A DNA stretch of 64,000 nt from Azadirachta indica. Its lineage: Eukaryota; Streptophyta; Magnoliopsida; Sapindales; Meliaceae. A program made the position numbers and the translations under genes. The notes under the pieces are model-generated. The model was not told the DNA's origin. It ran no database searches and worked only from the letters and a program-made list of their open reading frames with translations. Each line of letters starts with the position of its first letter. Position 1 is the stretch's first letter. The DNA lies in contig CM040441.1 of the NCBI GenBank assembly GCA_022749755.1, forward strand, positions 11,843,475 to 11,907,474, read 5' to 3'. Positions 26,767-39,418 of the stretch are shown here, piece by piece.

Positions 26767-28402
26767 AAAGAAAGAGAATCACAAATTCGAGTGATCTCTT
26801 TTATCTGTTTATGTATCAGCTTTATAAAGAATGCATTTCTTCTGAAGCCAAGAGCAGATGATTAACCATCGGGATAAAAAGAAATTAACTAAATCATTCC
26901 TACCCAGCTCAACGATGCCAAATTCCAAGAGTTACGATGCCAATACTCCATGAATTGGTAAAATTCTAGCTGACACCATTCTGCGAATTCTAAAATTTGT
27001 TTTAACATTGAGCTCAGCTATTTGTGAGCCCCTTCCCGAAGGTGAGGCTTCCAAAAATTGACGGGCAAGTCCACCGAAAGTAGGGTGGAACCCGCTCGTC
27101 TTGAAAGGAAGTGTGTTCGTTGCACAAGGTGTTGGCACGACCCGCCGTCACTAGACGATCATTGACGAGTCACCCTTCACCCCCGACAGGACTGGGTTAA
27201 TCTCTCTGCAAATTGTCTTGGGCATTTTATGTACTCTGAATCTAACCCTTGTCTTACTGGAATTCCGATGTGGGATTTATTTTTCTATCATCTTAGGATC
27301 TAAGCTCTCACAATGGAAGTAATCTCCTAGCATCTCAAATTCTTTACTCCGTTTAGAAAAGATCATGAAAAAATTACTAGGAACTGAATAGGTTGCTTGA
27401 ATTTTCAAAAAAAGGAAAATAATAATAAAGGAGGCTGTTTGATTGAGGAATTGAAAGTGAGCGGAATAGGACAAAAATGAGGAAGAAACACCGACAATGC
27501 TGCTTCATTTTTAATGATCTTCATCAGGTTCTCTTCTCTTTTCTCTGAAATAAGAATGTTCATCAATTTCTCTTCGCTTTTCCGTAGTTGACATTGGCCG
27601 ACGTTACAAGGCAACGGTATACTACATCTCTATACCATCGGGCTCCTTGGCATTAATACAACAGATGATTCTTTTTCCTTTTCCGGGAAAAATATGACTA
27701 CTTTACATCGCCTGAAAATTCTCCTTGATAAAATTTCAGTGTGGGATAATATTTATCACCTTCTAAATCTGAGCTAGCTCTCCCAAGCTTTCTGGGGATT
27801 GATTTGAAAGTCCCTATTCCTCACAGTAGTTAAAAGAGGCCAAAGAAAACCCAGTCAACGAACTAGTATTAGCATCTCAAATTCTACTGCCAAATTTCTG
27901 TTGATAAAATAGTTTTCTAATGGGTAATTGAATCAGAACAGGCTAAGGATAAAAGGTGAGAACCACATGCTCGTTTGCTTCCCTTCTGTGGAATGAAGCA
28001 GCTAATTAAGAGGATTACATCCTACAGCACCTTAATAAGGACACTTAAATCTTGGACGGACATAACTTCAACTTCAATAACATTTGTGCATTGGAAAATT
28101 CAAATATTAACACCCGTCCATTTGATCATCAAATGAAAGCATAAATAGGACTGACACATTATTACGGTCACAAAAAGCCTTATATTGTTCTCATGTTTGC
28201 TTCAGGAATGTAAAGTATTGCTTTGAGAATTCAAGAGAAATTTCACTGCAAGGTTTACATTAACCCTCTCAGCACTGGAAAGTACTTGCGGGAAAAATAA
28301 TAGAGCAAGACCAAATCAGATTCATGAAGAAGTTTTGCACATTTGTCATGTCCGAACACAGCAAAGCTTCTCCCTACAGAATTATTATGTCATTTATTGC
28401 AA
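26767..28402. other. Region between the lipase gene and the GGCT-like array
   Basis: Holds the lipase 3' UTR, a GC-rich island at about 27000-27200, and from about 27200 sequence related to 41560-41990 downstream of array gene 6 (shared words CTGAATCTAA, TTGCTTCCCTTC, CATAACTTCAATAACATTTG). The latter half is therefore array-derived 3' flank. Open frames here are short shadows. Confidence 0.5.
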
Positions 28403-30363
28403 TCACCCACCATAGCGAACCTTGAGGGATTCTGGAGGCTCCTCCTCCATGATGCCTGCTCCTGCTGTAGCCAAGTATTCACGGATGGTTGTTTTACGGT
28501 CTCCTAGATAACTGTGATCAAGAAAGTTGTTGTAAGCTTCATCACTGAGATTCTTGGCTGCCAATACACTGCAGAGTAGATTAACAAGTTCAGTTTAGTG
28601 CATGGAGAAATTATAATGCAAACAGAATCTATTGTAAAGCCAAAGAATTGGCCCCTTGATGCATGAAATGGCTAAGTTTTTGGCAGTGAGAAATGTAACG
28701 TCAATGGCTGAAGCAAAAAAGGAGAAAGGAATGAACCAGACACTTATGAGGCAACAGATGTCACTAAAAGTGTTGATCACAGATTAATAAGAAGCTTCAA
28801 CTCATCAAAGCCATAATTTCAGTTAATCATCCTACGCATATGCATGCGTTATGCAAAGGTTTTGAATTTTGAGGAGGTTACTGAAACTTCATGGAATTGT
28901 ATGATTAGAGTCATTTGCTGTATGAATAAGCTGGTTTCTGCAACGGGGTTGTGAGTCTGCCGTGGTCTACATGTTATACATTGTATCAAAATAAAATCAA
29001 TAAATTAAACCAGCAAATATGCAGATATAAGAAAGAGCACTTACATATGCCGAAGATAAACACGGCAAGGTAAGATATCATCTAGAAAAACCTTATCAAT
29101 GTTGTACCGTCCAAAAAACTGGTAAAAGATCTCCTTGCTTCCTGCAACAAAATTGCACCCAAATATACTGTGTTATAGAGCAGGAAGAAAAAAAAAAAAA
29201 CAATTCTGAAATTTTGAAAAATTTTAGGCTAGCCAAAAAGAACCTCATAATGTAACCTCCTCACTCCTCAGCAATATTTGATATGTAGGTTGATACAATG
29301 GCAAATCAAATCAATCTATTAAAGTGCTCAAAATAATATCATCCTGCTCATATGTGCTAATTATAGACACTTCTGAATTATGTGCCATATTCTTAAACTA
29401 ATAAAAACGGCATTGAATAAAATTTACCTTTGCATCTTATTTGGAAAAAATCCTCATCAGTCCATCGAGCACACACCACCTGCATTCTTACCCAAATCAA
29501 TGCATTTGTAAGAAAGTCTGAATAAAAGCAAACCACCAAAAATATTATCAAATTTTACTCACGGCACGATTGGTAAATGGCTTCCCATCAAGTGTTTCTG
29601 GTACAACCTGTAAAGAGAAAACTATGTATGAATGGATGAAATTATACTAGAAATTGAACAAACAAAAGCTAGACTTACCGCTAGAAAACGGAATTCAGGT
29701 TCTCGTTTAATGAATTCTGAAACCTGACATCGTAAAGCACCAACAAATTCAGCTGAAAATTCAAAACACTTTTGTGACGAAACGAGAACAACTTAAAATT
29801 CATAATTTTTTAATCTGCACCTCTGATTTTTGAATTTCGAAGACAGTAGCAATCAGTGTCTCTCCTTCAGATGGCTCCACACAGCTGCTAGAAAACTCCT
29901 GAATTGAATTGCAAGTTTCATTTTTTATTCTTCCCTCATCAACCAAGCAAGTTATAATTGTGCGAAGACTACAATTAGAAGAGTAAGTTTTAGCGTGACC
30001 TTGGTTTCAGGTTTGGCGATTCCACGCTCGAAGAAGATCGGCGTCGCGTTAGCGAACACGCGGCGGAATCCCCGCAGTCTCGCTACTCTGAAATTGACCA
30101 GATTGGGAAATGTAGTTCTCGCACTATTCTCTAGTCGCAAAACGCACCGTATACACGTTAAAAAAGAAAAATGTAAAAAGAAATCACGACAACGAATAAT
30201 GAAGGTGATGATAATTATACGCACCGGAGAGGAGAGAAGCGAAGCCACAAATGGAAACGAGACCGTCGGGAGAGATGATTTGTTCGAAATCGGACTCATC
30301 GTTTAGTTGAATCGGCTCCGGACTGTCTGCCAAGTGTTTCGGTGCGACTTCGTTGACGGACAT
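28403..30363 (-). CDS. GGCT-like (AIG2-like) family protein, tandem copy 1
   Basis: Probable gamma-glutamylcyclotransferase-fold protein; biochemical role unknown. Eight exons: 30363-30225, 30130-30000, 29898-29821, 29723-29679, 29607-29563, 29479-29428, 29141-29045 and 28568-28403 (139, 131, 78, 45, 45, 52, 97 and 166 bases). They join to 251 codons. The fold call rests on an N-terminal hydrophobic strand with SICGFASLLS (compare the YGSL/YGSN motif of GGCT/ChaC proteins), then FFERGIAKPE, FEIQKSEVSEFIKRE and LDDILPCRVYLRH. The C-terminus is EEEPPESLKVRYGG. Specific to this copy are an I where other copies have C after RH, and KVFLDD where others have KIWRDD. Splicing and frame are intact, so it is likely functional. 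I recall Arabidopsis At5g46720 as the nearest relative, unverified. Confidence 0.82.
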
Positions 30364-31676
30364 TGACGGAGGTAGTAGACGGTGAATTTTACGGAGCGAG
30401 GGGAGTGAAGGGGAGTATATTAAAATGAGGAAATGGAATCTGGTACGCGCTGCGGCTGAGCACGAAGATTCCACATATATGGTTCTATTCCCATTAATAT
30501 AATATTCACATATTATTCATCTACAATTTGAATTTATGAATTTTGAATAAAAATTCGGGCTGCATTCAATATATAAAATATATATTTTTTGATATATAAA
30601 TTATTTTTAATTACAATTAAAATTTAATAAATTAACTATAAATTTTCAATTCTCATTGTTCTTGAAAATAAAACAATAAATTAACATATAAACTAGTTCA
30701 GTAATAAAGCATTTCTGTCTAAACAAATATAACTGACTTTTATTTATTAAGTGATTCTGTCAACCAACCAAAAAAAGAAATGTCATCAAGCCTCTTATTT
30801 CATTCCACTCTCTTTTCTTTTCTTTCTTACTTTGTCATATTCCATTCCTTTTTCCTTTTTTTGTTCATTTTCCTTATTCTATTACATTCTCCAATCACTT
30901 ATATTCATTTTCTTATTCTATTATATTCTTCAATTCAAACATTTATTTATTTATTTTTAAAAAGACTTGAGGACTTAGTTGACATTTTGGTTACAGGATG
31001 GAGTGTTTTTGTAAATTCTTCTTTGGGGATAGATCACATGCATACAGGGGGCGTGAGCTTCTAGATACGTCATATTTTGTTCTTTTTCCTCCTCCAATAT
31101 CAGTAATTATGTGGTGTTATCACCTTCTTACAAACATCATCTACTAATGTAATGGTAGATGTCATACACAAAATATTCTTCTTTAATAAAATTTATATAG
31201 ATTTTGATTTTCTAAATGTGAATCCTCGACTTTCCCCACCATAATTTCGATAAAAAAGGGGAAAAAAAAACTTGATATATATATATATATGTATAATGAC
31301 TCATTCATTCTTTTTCTTGTCCGTATAAGAATTTCTCATTCATTCTTTGAACTTATTTTATGTTACTATCACCAACCGACCCAAATTGATCTGAAAACCA
31401 ACATATTACAGGTTGCGCATGCTAGTATTCAGATGCGGACGTTATTCATAAAGTTGTCTTCACTTTTAACGCATGAAATGAAGCAACAGAAGATTGATAT
31501 CACAAATCACAATCACAGGAAGGGTTCTATCATTCTCCTGTTCACTTCTTGAACAAAAATTACAGAGGAATTTCATTACAAGGTTATCGTTACCCCTCCC
31601 AGGACTGGACAGTTCAGAGAGGGGAAAAAAATGGAGCAACACCAATTATGAATTAGTACAAGTCATTTTATTGCAA

Positions 31677-33614
31677 TCAACCACCATAGCGAGTCTTGAG
31701 GGATTCTGGTGGTTCCTCCTCCATGATGCCTGCTCCTGTCGTTGCCAGGTATTCACGGATGGTTGTTTTACGGTCTCCCAGAAAAGAGTGGTCCAGAAAG
31801 TTGTTGTAAGCTTCGTCGCCAAGATTCTTGGCAGCCAACACACTACAGAGTAAAATTAACAAATTCAGTTCATTTACGGAGAAATTAGAATGGCAAATAG
31901 AGGTTACAAGTGGAGTATTGGCCTCTACATCCATAGAATGTCATAATTTCAGTCAATCTTCTGTGCTCATGTATGCATTATATAAAGGTATTGACTTTTA
32001 AGGAGGTTATATTAACACCTCACACAATTGTACGATTAGAATGCTTCAAGACATTAGTCATTTGCTTTATGAATAAGCTGGTTTCTGCATTTGGGTTACG
32101 AGTCTGCTGCAGTCTACATGAGAAAAGTGATATCATAATAACATAACATCTATTTTATCCCTTACAACCAATAAATAAAACTAACAAAATATGCACAAAT
32201 GAAAGACCGCACTTACCAGTGCCGAAGATAAATACGGCACGGCAAGATGTCATCTCGCCAAATCTTATCAATGTTGTATTTGCCATAATACTGAAAATAG
32301 ATCTCCTTGCTTCCTGCAACAAAAAAGCCAGCAGATATAGTGTGACAGGGAAGGAAGACAAGAAAAAGAAGAAAAGTTCTGAGATGTTGAAAAATTTCAT
32401 GCTAGCCAAAGAGAACCACAGAAGGTAACCTCCTCAGACCTGGGACTGGTATTTGAATTGTGGGTGGATGCAAGGGCAAACCAAAATAAATGTATTCAAA
32501 TTGCTACAAAGCAATATCATCTTTTATGGATTTCCTAATTATAGACACTTCTGAATTAACGTGACACATTTTTAAACTATATATTAATAAGAGCGCTAAA
32601 TGAAATTTACCATTGCATTTGATTTGGAAAAACTCCTCGTCGCTAGATCGAGCACAGAGCACCTCCATTCTTACCCCAGTCAATGCATCCATAACAGAGT
32701 CAGAATAAAAGCAAACCACCAAAAATACAATCGAATTTCAATGCACCATAACAGAATCAGAATGAAAGCACCAAAAATACTATCATAGTCCACACACCGC
32801 AGGATAGGTAAATGGCTTCCCATCACGTGTTTCTGGTAAAACCTGTAAAGAGAAAAATCTGTGATGTGTGAATTTATACTAGAGACTGAACAAACAAATG
32901 TGTAAGAAGCTCAACTTACAGCTAGAAAACGAAATTCATGCTCTCGTTTGATGAACGCCGGAATCTGAGTTTGTAGAATAACAACAAATTAAAAATCACT
33001 CTGGTTCAACGTTCAAAATTTGAAACAACAAATGATCCAGTCAGTATACGTATATTGCAATCTATACCTCTGATTTTTGAATCTCAAAAACAGAAACAAT
33101 CAGTGTCTCCCATTCACATGGCTCCACGCACAAGGCAGAAATCTCCTGAATTGATTTCCAAGGTTTCATTTTTATTATTTTCGTAGCAGCATGGCAGATT
33201 ACAATTACAAAAGGAAAAGAGAAAAGCCAGTGACTGGCGTAAGTTTTAGGGTGACCTTGCTGTCGAGTTTGGCTATCCCACGCTCGAAGAAGATTGGAGA
33301 CGTGTTAGCGAACACACGACGGAATCCGTGCAACTTTCCTACCCTGAAGTTTATCAGATCGGGAACTGTACTTCTCGCGCTCCGCTCTGATTCAAAACGC
33401 ACGGAATCCTCACACATCGAGAACAAAATGTAAAACGAAATCGTGATGACCAATAATGAAGGTGATGCTAATTACCAGAGAGCAGAGAAGCGAAACCACA
33501 GATAGAAATAAGACCGTCGGGAGAGAGGATTTGGTAGAAATCGGATTCATCGTTTAGTTGAATCGGCTCCAGCTTATCCGTCGGAAATTTCGGTGCTAGA
33601 TGGTTAACTGACAT
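31677..33614 (-). CDS. GGCT-like (AIG2-like) family protein, tandem copy 2
   Basis: Eight exons identical in length to copy 1: 33614-33476, 33386-33256, 33145-33068, 32964-32920, 32842-32798, 32662-32611, 32313-32217 and 31842-31677. They join to 251 codons with no frameshift or stop. Motifs: SICGFASLLS, VFANTSPIFFERGIAKLDSK, IPAFIKREHEFRFLAV and WRDDILPCRIYLRHC. The start at 33614 (MSVNHLAPK) lies in a 5' context shared with copies 1, 4 and 5. The WETLIVSVFEIQKSE segment has Trp where most copies have Gly. Function is inferred from the fold only. The stop lies about 1.3 kb from the copy 1 start, and all copies point the same way. Confidence 0.84.
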
Positions 33615-34135
33615 TGACGGAGGAAGTCAGACAGAGGATTTTACGGTGAGAAAAGTAAAGCGGAGAGTGTGTTTGAGAGGGGAAATAGCATCAGAGAAGC
33701 GTTCGAAATACGCAAATTCAGAAAAAACATCACATATAATATTGCTCCGCGTAACATATGAACACGGAAAAGTCAAAAATATCCTGGGAAGAGAATAAGC
33801 GCAAGGAAGCTATATATCATCTTACACCGGAGAGATGATATTTTAAATTTCATATTCATGTCAAATATCAACATTGTTCGTGAAGTCCTCTTCACTTTCC
33901 CGACACATCAAATGAAGTATAAAGATGACGAGGACTGATATTTTATTATCATAAATTACAACTAGGTTTGCTTCTTGAATAAAAATCACTGCTTTTAAAA
34001 TGCAAAAGTACTGGCCTGTTCTAGGAAGGGAAAAGAATAGAGCCAGACACCAATTCAGAGAGTTGAAGAAAATTTTCTCCATTATTGCCCACCATTAAAA
34101 TATTTGCTATCGATGTCTCTGCAGAAGCATTGTAA

Positions 34136-34418
34136 TCAACCACCATAGCGAGTCTTAAGCGATTCTGGAGGCTCCTCTTCCATGATGCCTGCTCCTGTCG
34201 TTGCCAAGTATTTACGGATGGTTGTTTTACGGTCTCCTAGGAAAGTGTGATCTAGAAAGTTGTTATAAGCTTCGTCACCAAGATTTTTGGCTGCTAACAC
34301 ACTGCAGAAAAATTAACAAGAGAACAAAAAAAAAAAAAAAAAAAAAATGAAATTTTTGCCACGCCCGCTGCTACCATTGCCATCTCCACTCTTGAGGAAG
34401 TAATATTAAAACTTATGC

Positions 34419-34454
<36 letters not shown>

Positions 34455-35761
34455 TGCATTTGGATTATAAGTGTGCCCCAGTGTACATGTAATAAGTTAT
34501 TTCAAATAATATAATATCTATTTTACCCCTTAAAAAACCAATAAATTACACTAACAGAGATGCACACATGGAGGAAAAAACAGCGGTAGTTACCAATGTC
34601 GAAGATAAACACGGCAAGGTAAGATATCATCCGGCCAAAAACTGTCAATGTTGTGTCGTTCATAATTCTGAAAATAGATATCCTTGTTTCCTGCAACAAA
34701 ACATCCAGCAATGCAGCGGGTTACAGGGGAGGAAGATAAGAAAAAAAAATTTTGAGAGGTTTACCTTTGCATTTCCTGTGGAAAAGCTCCTGGTCGTTGG
34801 ATCGAGCACACAACACCTGAGCAATGCATTCATGAGAGACCCAAAAAAAAAAAAAAAAAAAAAAAATCACCAGAAATACTATCAAATTTCACACACCGCG
34901 GGATTGGTAAATGGCTTCCCATCAAGTGATTCTGGTAAAACCTGTAAAGAGAAAACTATGTATGAATGGATGAACAACTTAGGCTAGAAATTGAACAAAT
35001 GTATCTAGGATCGCGTTTGGGATTGTGGTACTTCTGCACAATTGTATCTTCAAATTCACAACACCTCATTACTAAACAAAGCTGCACACTAGCTTGACTT
35101 ACAGCTAGAAAATGAAATTCATGCTCCCGTTTGATGAATGCCGGAATCTGAGTTTGTAGAATAATAACAAATTTAGCAACAAATTCGAAATCATTCTTGT
35201 TCAAAATTCAAATTTTGAAACAAAAAGTGAGCATGACAGCATATATACATATCTTGCAATGGATACCTCTGATTTTTGGATCTCAAAAACAGTAATAATC
35301 AATGTCTCTCCTTCGCAAGGCTCCACACACAAGGCAGAAAACTCCTGAATTCATTTCCAAGGTCTGAATCTTATTTTGTCAGCAATTAAACAGATTCAAA
35401 TTCTAAAAATTGTGATCACCTTGGTTTCAAGATTGGCTATGCCGCGCTCGAAGAAGATTGGGGCTACGGCAGCGAAGACACGACGGAATCCGAGCAGTTT
35501 TGCTACTCTGTAGTTGATAAGATACGGAAATGTAGTTCTCGCGCTTCTCTCTGGTCGCAAAAGCATCGTATCGGATAAATGTGAAAAGAAAATGATCATG
35601 ATCATGAACAATAAAGGTGATTGATTAGAATACGTACCAGAGAGAAGAGAAGCGTAGCCGCATATAGAAATGAGACCGTCAGGAGAGAGGAGCTGGTAGA
35701 AATCGGACTCATCGTTTAGCTGAATCGCCTCAGCCCTGTCCGCCCGGATGTTGAAGGACAT
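34136..35761 (-). CDS. GGCT-like (AIG2-like) family protein, tandem copy 3 (diverging)
   Basis: Eight exons: 35761-35638, 35550-35420, 35344-35267, 35147-35103, 34941-34897, 34816-34765, 34690-34594 and 34301-34136. They join to 246 codons. Exon 1 is 15 bases shorter than in the other copies, an in-frame loss of five residues after MSFN. Splice sites and frame are intact, but several positions invariant in the other copies have changed: FFQIKC reads LFHRKC, IWRDD reads FWPDD, and IREYL reads IRKYL. This could mean relaxed constraint or a new role. SICGYASLLS is kept. Shares LLGFRRVFAAVAPIFF and NLETK with copy 4, so the two are probably sisters. An (AT)n run and two poly-A tracts lie in its introns. 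Confidence 0.78.
34326..34453. repeat. Poly-A tract and (AT)n microsatellite in the last intron of copy 3
   Basis: A run of about 22 A (34326-34347) is followed after about 75 bases by about sixteen AT dinucleotides (34422-34453). A second poly-A tract of about 24 bases lies at 34843-34866 in the intron between exons 5 and 6. Copies 1, 2 and 6 lack tracts this long, so these are copy-specific. Confidence 0.85.
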
Positions 35762-37327
35762 TGACTGAGGGCGTATGCTGAGATCTTTATTGTGATAAAG
35801 GTCAAGTGGATGGGGGCTTCGAGACTAGGAAATTGTTGCAGTTCACTCGTTAAAGGATTTATTTTTAACTTTACACTTTGCCCCCAAATTTATTTATATA
35901 TATATCATTATATACCTAATTTAATGAAAGTCATCATTCTACCTTCACATGACAATAATTAATTGTTAACTTTAACATAATAATATAAAATAACTATTTT
36001 AACCTTACTTTAATTAAACATAAAAACTCTAAATCTAAAACATGGGGATGGTGATAACGACAATGAAGACTGCTATGTGTGCCACCAACGCACTACAACC
36101 TTGACGTAGCCACCAAGGTTAAATTAATATTTTTTTTAAGAAAAATTAAAGTATGTACAATACTTATTTTATTTCTAATTCTGATAAATTTAACAACAAA
36201 TTATTATTATGTGGGAGATAGAACAATTTTTTTAATAAATTGAGTATATATTACATGTCAATAAATTAGAAAACAAATCTTAAAATAATTCATTAAGGGT
36301 TTAAAGTTTAAAAAAAAATGAATATAAAAGGTTTGCAATAAAATATTATCTATTATAGAAAAACTAAAAAAAGACGTGCTAAAAGACATTTTTATGTCAG
36401 TGGTGTTTAAAAATATAAAAGTTAAATAATTATGGTTGAAGTTGCTTTTTACTAGTGTGTGAGAGACTTCAAACTATATTTTCATTTATCGACAGTCTGC
36501 AAGGCGCACTTAGGATTATTGGAAAGACGTTAACCCACCCCACTCACTTACTTTTACTATTAAAATTTAACCGTGCATCATTGACAAGAACATTTTTACT
36601 CTCAATTAATTGAAGTAAACAAAACCAAAGCAAAAAGAGAAATACTCATCTTTCATTTATACTATGCATTTTTCCTTTGAGCTAACAAAATAACTAAGGA
36701 GAGAACTACATTTAGATGCTTTATTTGTTTATTTATGTTTCTTTTAAGGCGAAACTACCTCCACTGTATACAAGTAATTAGAGGAAAAAGGAAAAAGCGA
36801 AAAAAAAAAAAAAAAACAATGTTCACTCTCCGCGCCGAAAAGTCCTAGTCCCTTGCCGACAAGAGCATTGAGGCAAGCACCTAGGGGTGCTCCTTATAAT
36901 CCGAATACCTGATTGAATAGAACTATTACCTAACCAAATTAATCAATAAAATTTGATTATAAGGTTACTCGGTGATTTTTTCAATCTGATATGAAATATT
37001 AACATTGTTCATAAAGTTCTCTTCGCTTGTCTAATGCATGAAATGAAGCAGAGGAATGAGATCCTGTTATCACAATAACAGCAAGGATTCTATTAATCCC
37101 CTGTTTGTTCTTGAATACAAATAACTGTTTCGAATATTCAGGAGACATTCAATTATTGCAAGTTTATTGTTAAGCCTGTCAGTACTGCAGGTCTGTTGTA
37201 GGAGGGGGAAACAAAAAAAAGAATGGAGCGAGACACCAACTACGATTGTTGGAGAAAAATTGTTCACCATTATTGCCAGTAGTACTAAAGTACCGTGGTG
37301 TCCAAATCTGCAGAATGAGCATTGCAA
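35762..37327. other. Spacer between array copies 4 and 3
   Basis: No gene seen. Sequence at about 36340-36480 is related to 40580-40710 and 39495-39560, and 36830-36960 to 41340-41470 (shared CCAAATTAATCAATAAAAT), so the spacer was duplicated together with the array. 36990-37320 is the probable 3' UTR and downstream flank of copy 4. Confidence 0.5.
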
Positions 37328-37908
37328 TCACCCGCCATAGCGGGTCTTGAGGCATTCTGGAGGCTCCTCTTCCATGATGCCTGCTCCTGTCATTTCCAAG
37401 TATTCGCGGATAGTTGTTTTACGGTCTCCTAGCAAAGTGTGATCCAGAAAGTTGTTATAAGCTTCGTCACCAAGATTCTTTGCTGCTAACACACTGCAGA
37501 ATCTTAATAAATAAATTAACAAGTTCAGTTTATTTACAGAGAAATTAGAATGACTCACTTAGAGTTTAGTTTTACAGCCAAGTATTGGCTCCATTTGCAT
37601 ATGGAATGGCTAAGTTTAAATTATATTGAAACTGTGAATGAATATCTAGAGGGGAGAAATGAAACGGAACATCTGGAAAAAAAAAAAAAATGGAAAGCAC
37701 CTAGAAAATTTAAGGCAATAATAGATGCCACTGAAGTTTTAACTTCGAACTACAGCTCAGGCACAAGCATCAATCCCATAATCATTTCATTCAATTTTTA
37801 TGAAAGTTTAAAGGTTTCGACTTTTGACAGGTATGATCAAATTCCCACAAGTTTTTGGAGTTCCACGGGACCACCTGTACTTTTAGTTTAATACTAAAAT
37901 TTCATTTT

Positions 37909-37943
<35 letters not shown>

Positions 37944-39418
37944 TTCTAAAATGTTCAAGGGAGCTAGAATTGTGGTCCATTATCATTATATATATATATA
38001 TATATAAAAATTTTTTATGTTCTAACAAGTACTTAGTAATTATGTTTTAATATTTGCTGCATGCGCATTATTTAAAAAAATGAAAAAAGAGTAGCACTAA
38101 TATTTACCAATGTCGAAGATAAACACGGCAAGGTAAGATATCATCGCGCCAAATCGTATCAATGTTGTATCGTTCATAATTCTGAAAATAGATCTCTTTG
38201 CTTCCTGCAACAAAATTTGTATATTCAGCAATATAGCGTGTTACAGGGGAGGAAGATAAGAAAAAGAAGAAAAATTTTGACAGGTTTACCCTTGCATTTG
38301 ATTTGGAAAAACTCCTCGTCGTTGGATCGAGCACACAGCACCTGAAATATATTATTATCCCAATCAATGCATTGGTAAGAGAGAAAAGAAAGCAAAGCAC
38401 CAAAACTAGTATCAGATTTCACACACCGCAGGATTGGTAAACGGCTTCCCATCAAGTGATTCTGGTACAACCTGTAAAGAGAAAACCATGCATATATATG
38501 CATGAATGGATAAACAACTTATGCTAGAAATTGAACAAACAGTTTTAGATTTAGACTTCGTTGAGATTGTTGTGCTTCTACTATGCTGAAATATAATGTC
38601 GCTAAACATTAATTTTTTTTTTAATCTTTTACAACTTTTAGTTTTTTCTTTCATTTCATTCATAAGTTTGAAAGTCACAATGCCAAATAAAACAATAGAG
38701 TAAGCTCGACTTACGGAGACAAAACGAAATTCAAGCTCTCGTTTGATGAATGCCGGAATCTGAGTTTGTAGAGTGACAACAAATTCAAAATCATTAATTC
38801 TTCAACGTTCAAAATTTGCAACAAAAAATGAGCAAGTGAGCCATTTATATGCATGCATATGAATCTCGCAATCGATACCTCTGATTTTTGAATCTCAAAA
38901 ACAGTAATAATCAGTGACTCCCCTTCACATGGCTCAGCACACAAGGCAGAAAACTCCTGAATTCATTTCCGAGGTTATTTTCTCAGCAACCGATCAACAG
39001 ATTATAATTATTCTAAAAACAAAAGTAAGGTGCAAGTTATGGAGCGATCACCTTGGTTTCAAGATTGGCAATGCCACGCTGGAAGAAAATTGGAGCCACG
39101 GCAGCAAATACACGTCGAAATCCGAGTAGTTTCGCTACTCTGAAATTGATAAGATCGGGAAATGTATTTCTCGCGCTACTCTCTGATCGCAAAATGCATC
39201 GTGTCGCAAACATTAAAAGAAATAATAATTATGATGATCATCACGAACAATTAAGGTGATCATTAGTATATATATGTACCGGAGAGAAGAGAAGCGTAGC
39301 CGCATATGGAAATGAGATCGTCGGGAGAGACGAGCTGGTAGAAATCGCACTCATCGTTGAGCTGAAATGGCTCGGGCTTCTCCGCGGGGATTTTCGGTTC
39401 GAAGTCGTTTAAGGACAT
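37328..39418 (-). CDS. GGCT-like (AIG2-like) family protein, tandem copy 4
   Basis: Eight exons in the array-standard sizes: 39418-39280, 39182-39052, 38956-38879, 38759-38715, 38471-38427, 38341-38290, 38204-38108 and 37493-37328. They join to 251 codons without interruption. Motifs: SICGYASLLS, VFAAVAPIFFQRGIANLETK, IPAFIKRELEFRF, WRDDILPCRVYLRHC and PPECLKTRYGG. The FFER of other copies reads FFQR here. The start at 39418 (MSLNDFEPK) is in the conserved 5' context. The last intron is enlarged by two (AT)n runs (37911-37939, 37988-38006) and carries a chance plus-strand frame. Sister of copy 3 by shared residues in exons 2 and 3. Confidence 0.82.
37911..38006. repeat. Paired (AT)n microsatellites in the last intron of copy 4
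   Basis: Two TA-dinucleotide runs (37911-37939 and 37988-38006) separated by about 48 bases. Length-variable sites are expected. Confidence 0.85.

Noticed and set aside
26932..27138. 68-codon minus-strand frame over the GC-rich island
   Set aside because: No protein family recognised; the island looks like a repeat fragment, and the frame is short with no splice context.
29995..30306. Plus-strand frames antisense to exons 1-2 of the array genes (also 33191-33433, 39053-39259, 43864-44064)
   Set aside because: They recur only because the sense exons are conserved; no independent start or splice structure.
37550..37891. 113-codon plus-strand frame within array copy 4
   Set aside because: It sits in the last intron of copy 4, antisense, contains a poly-Lys run from an A-tract, and has no counterpart in the other copies.
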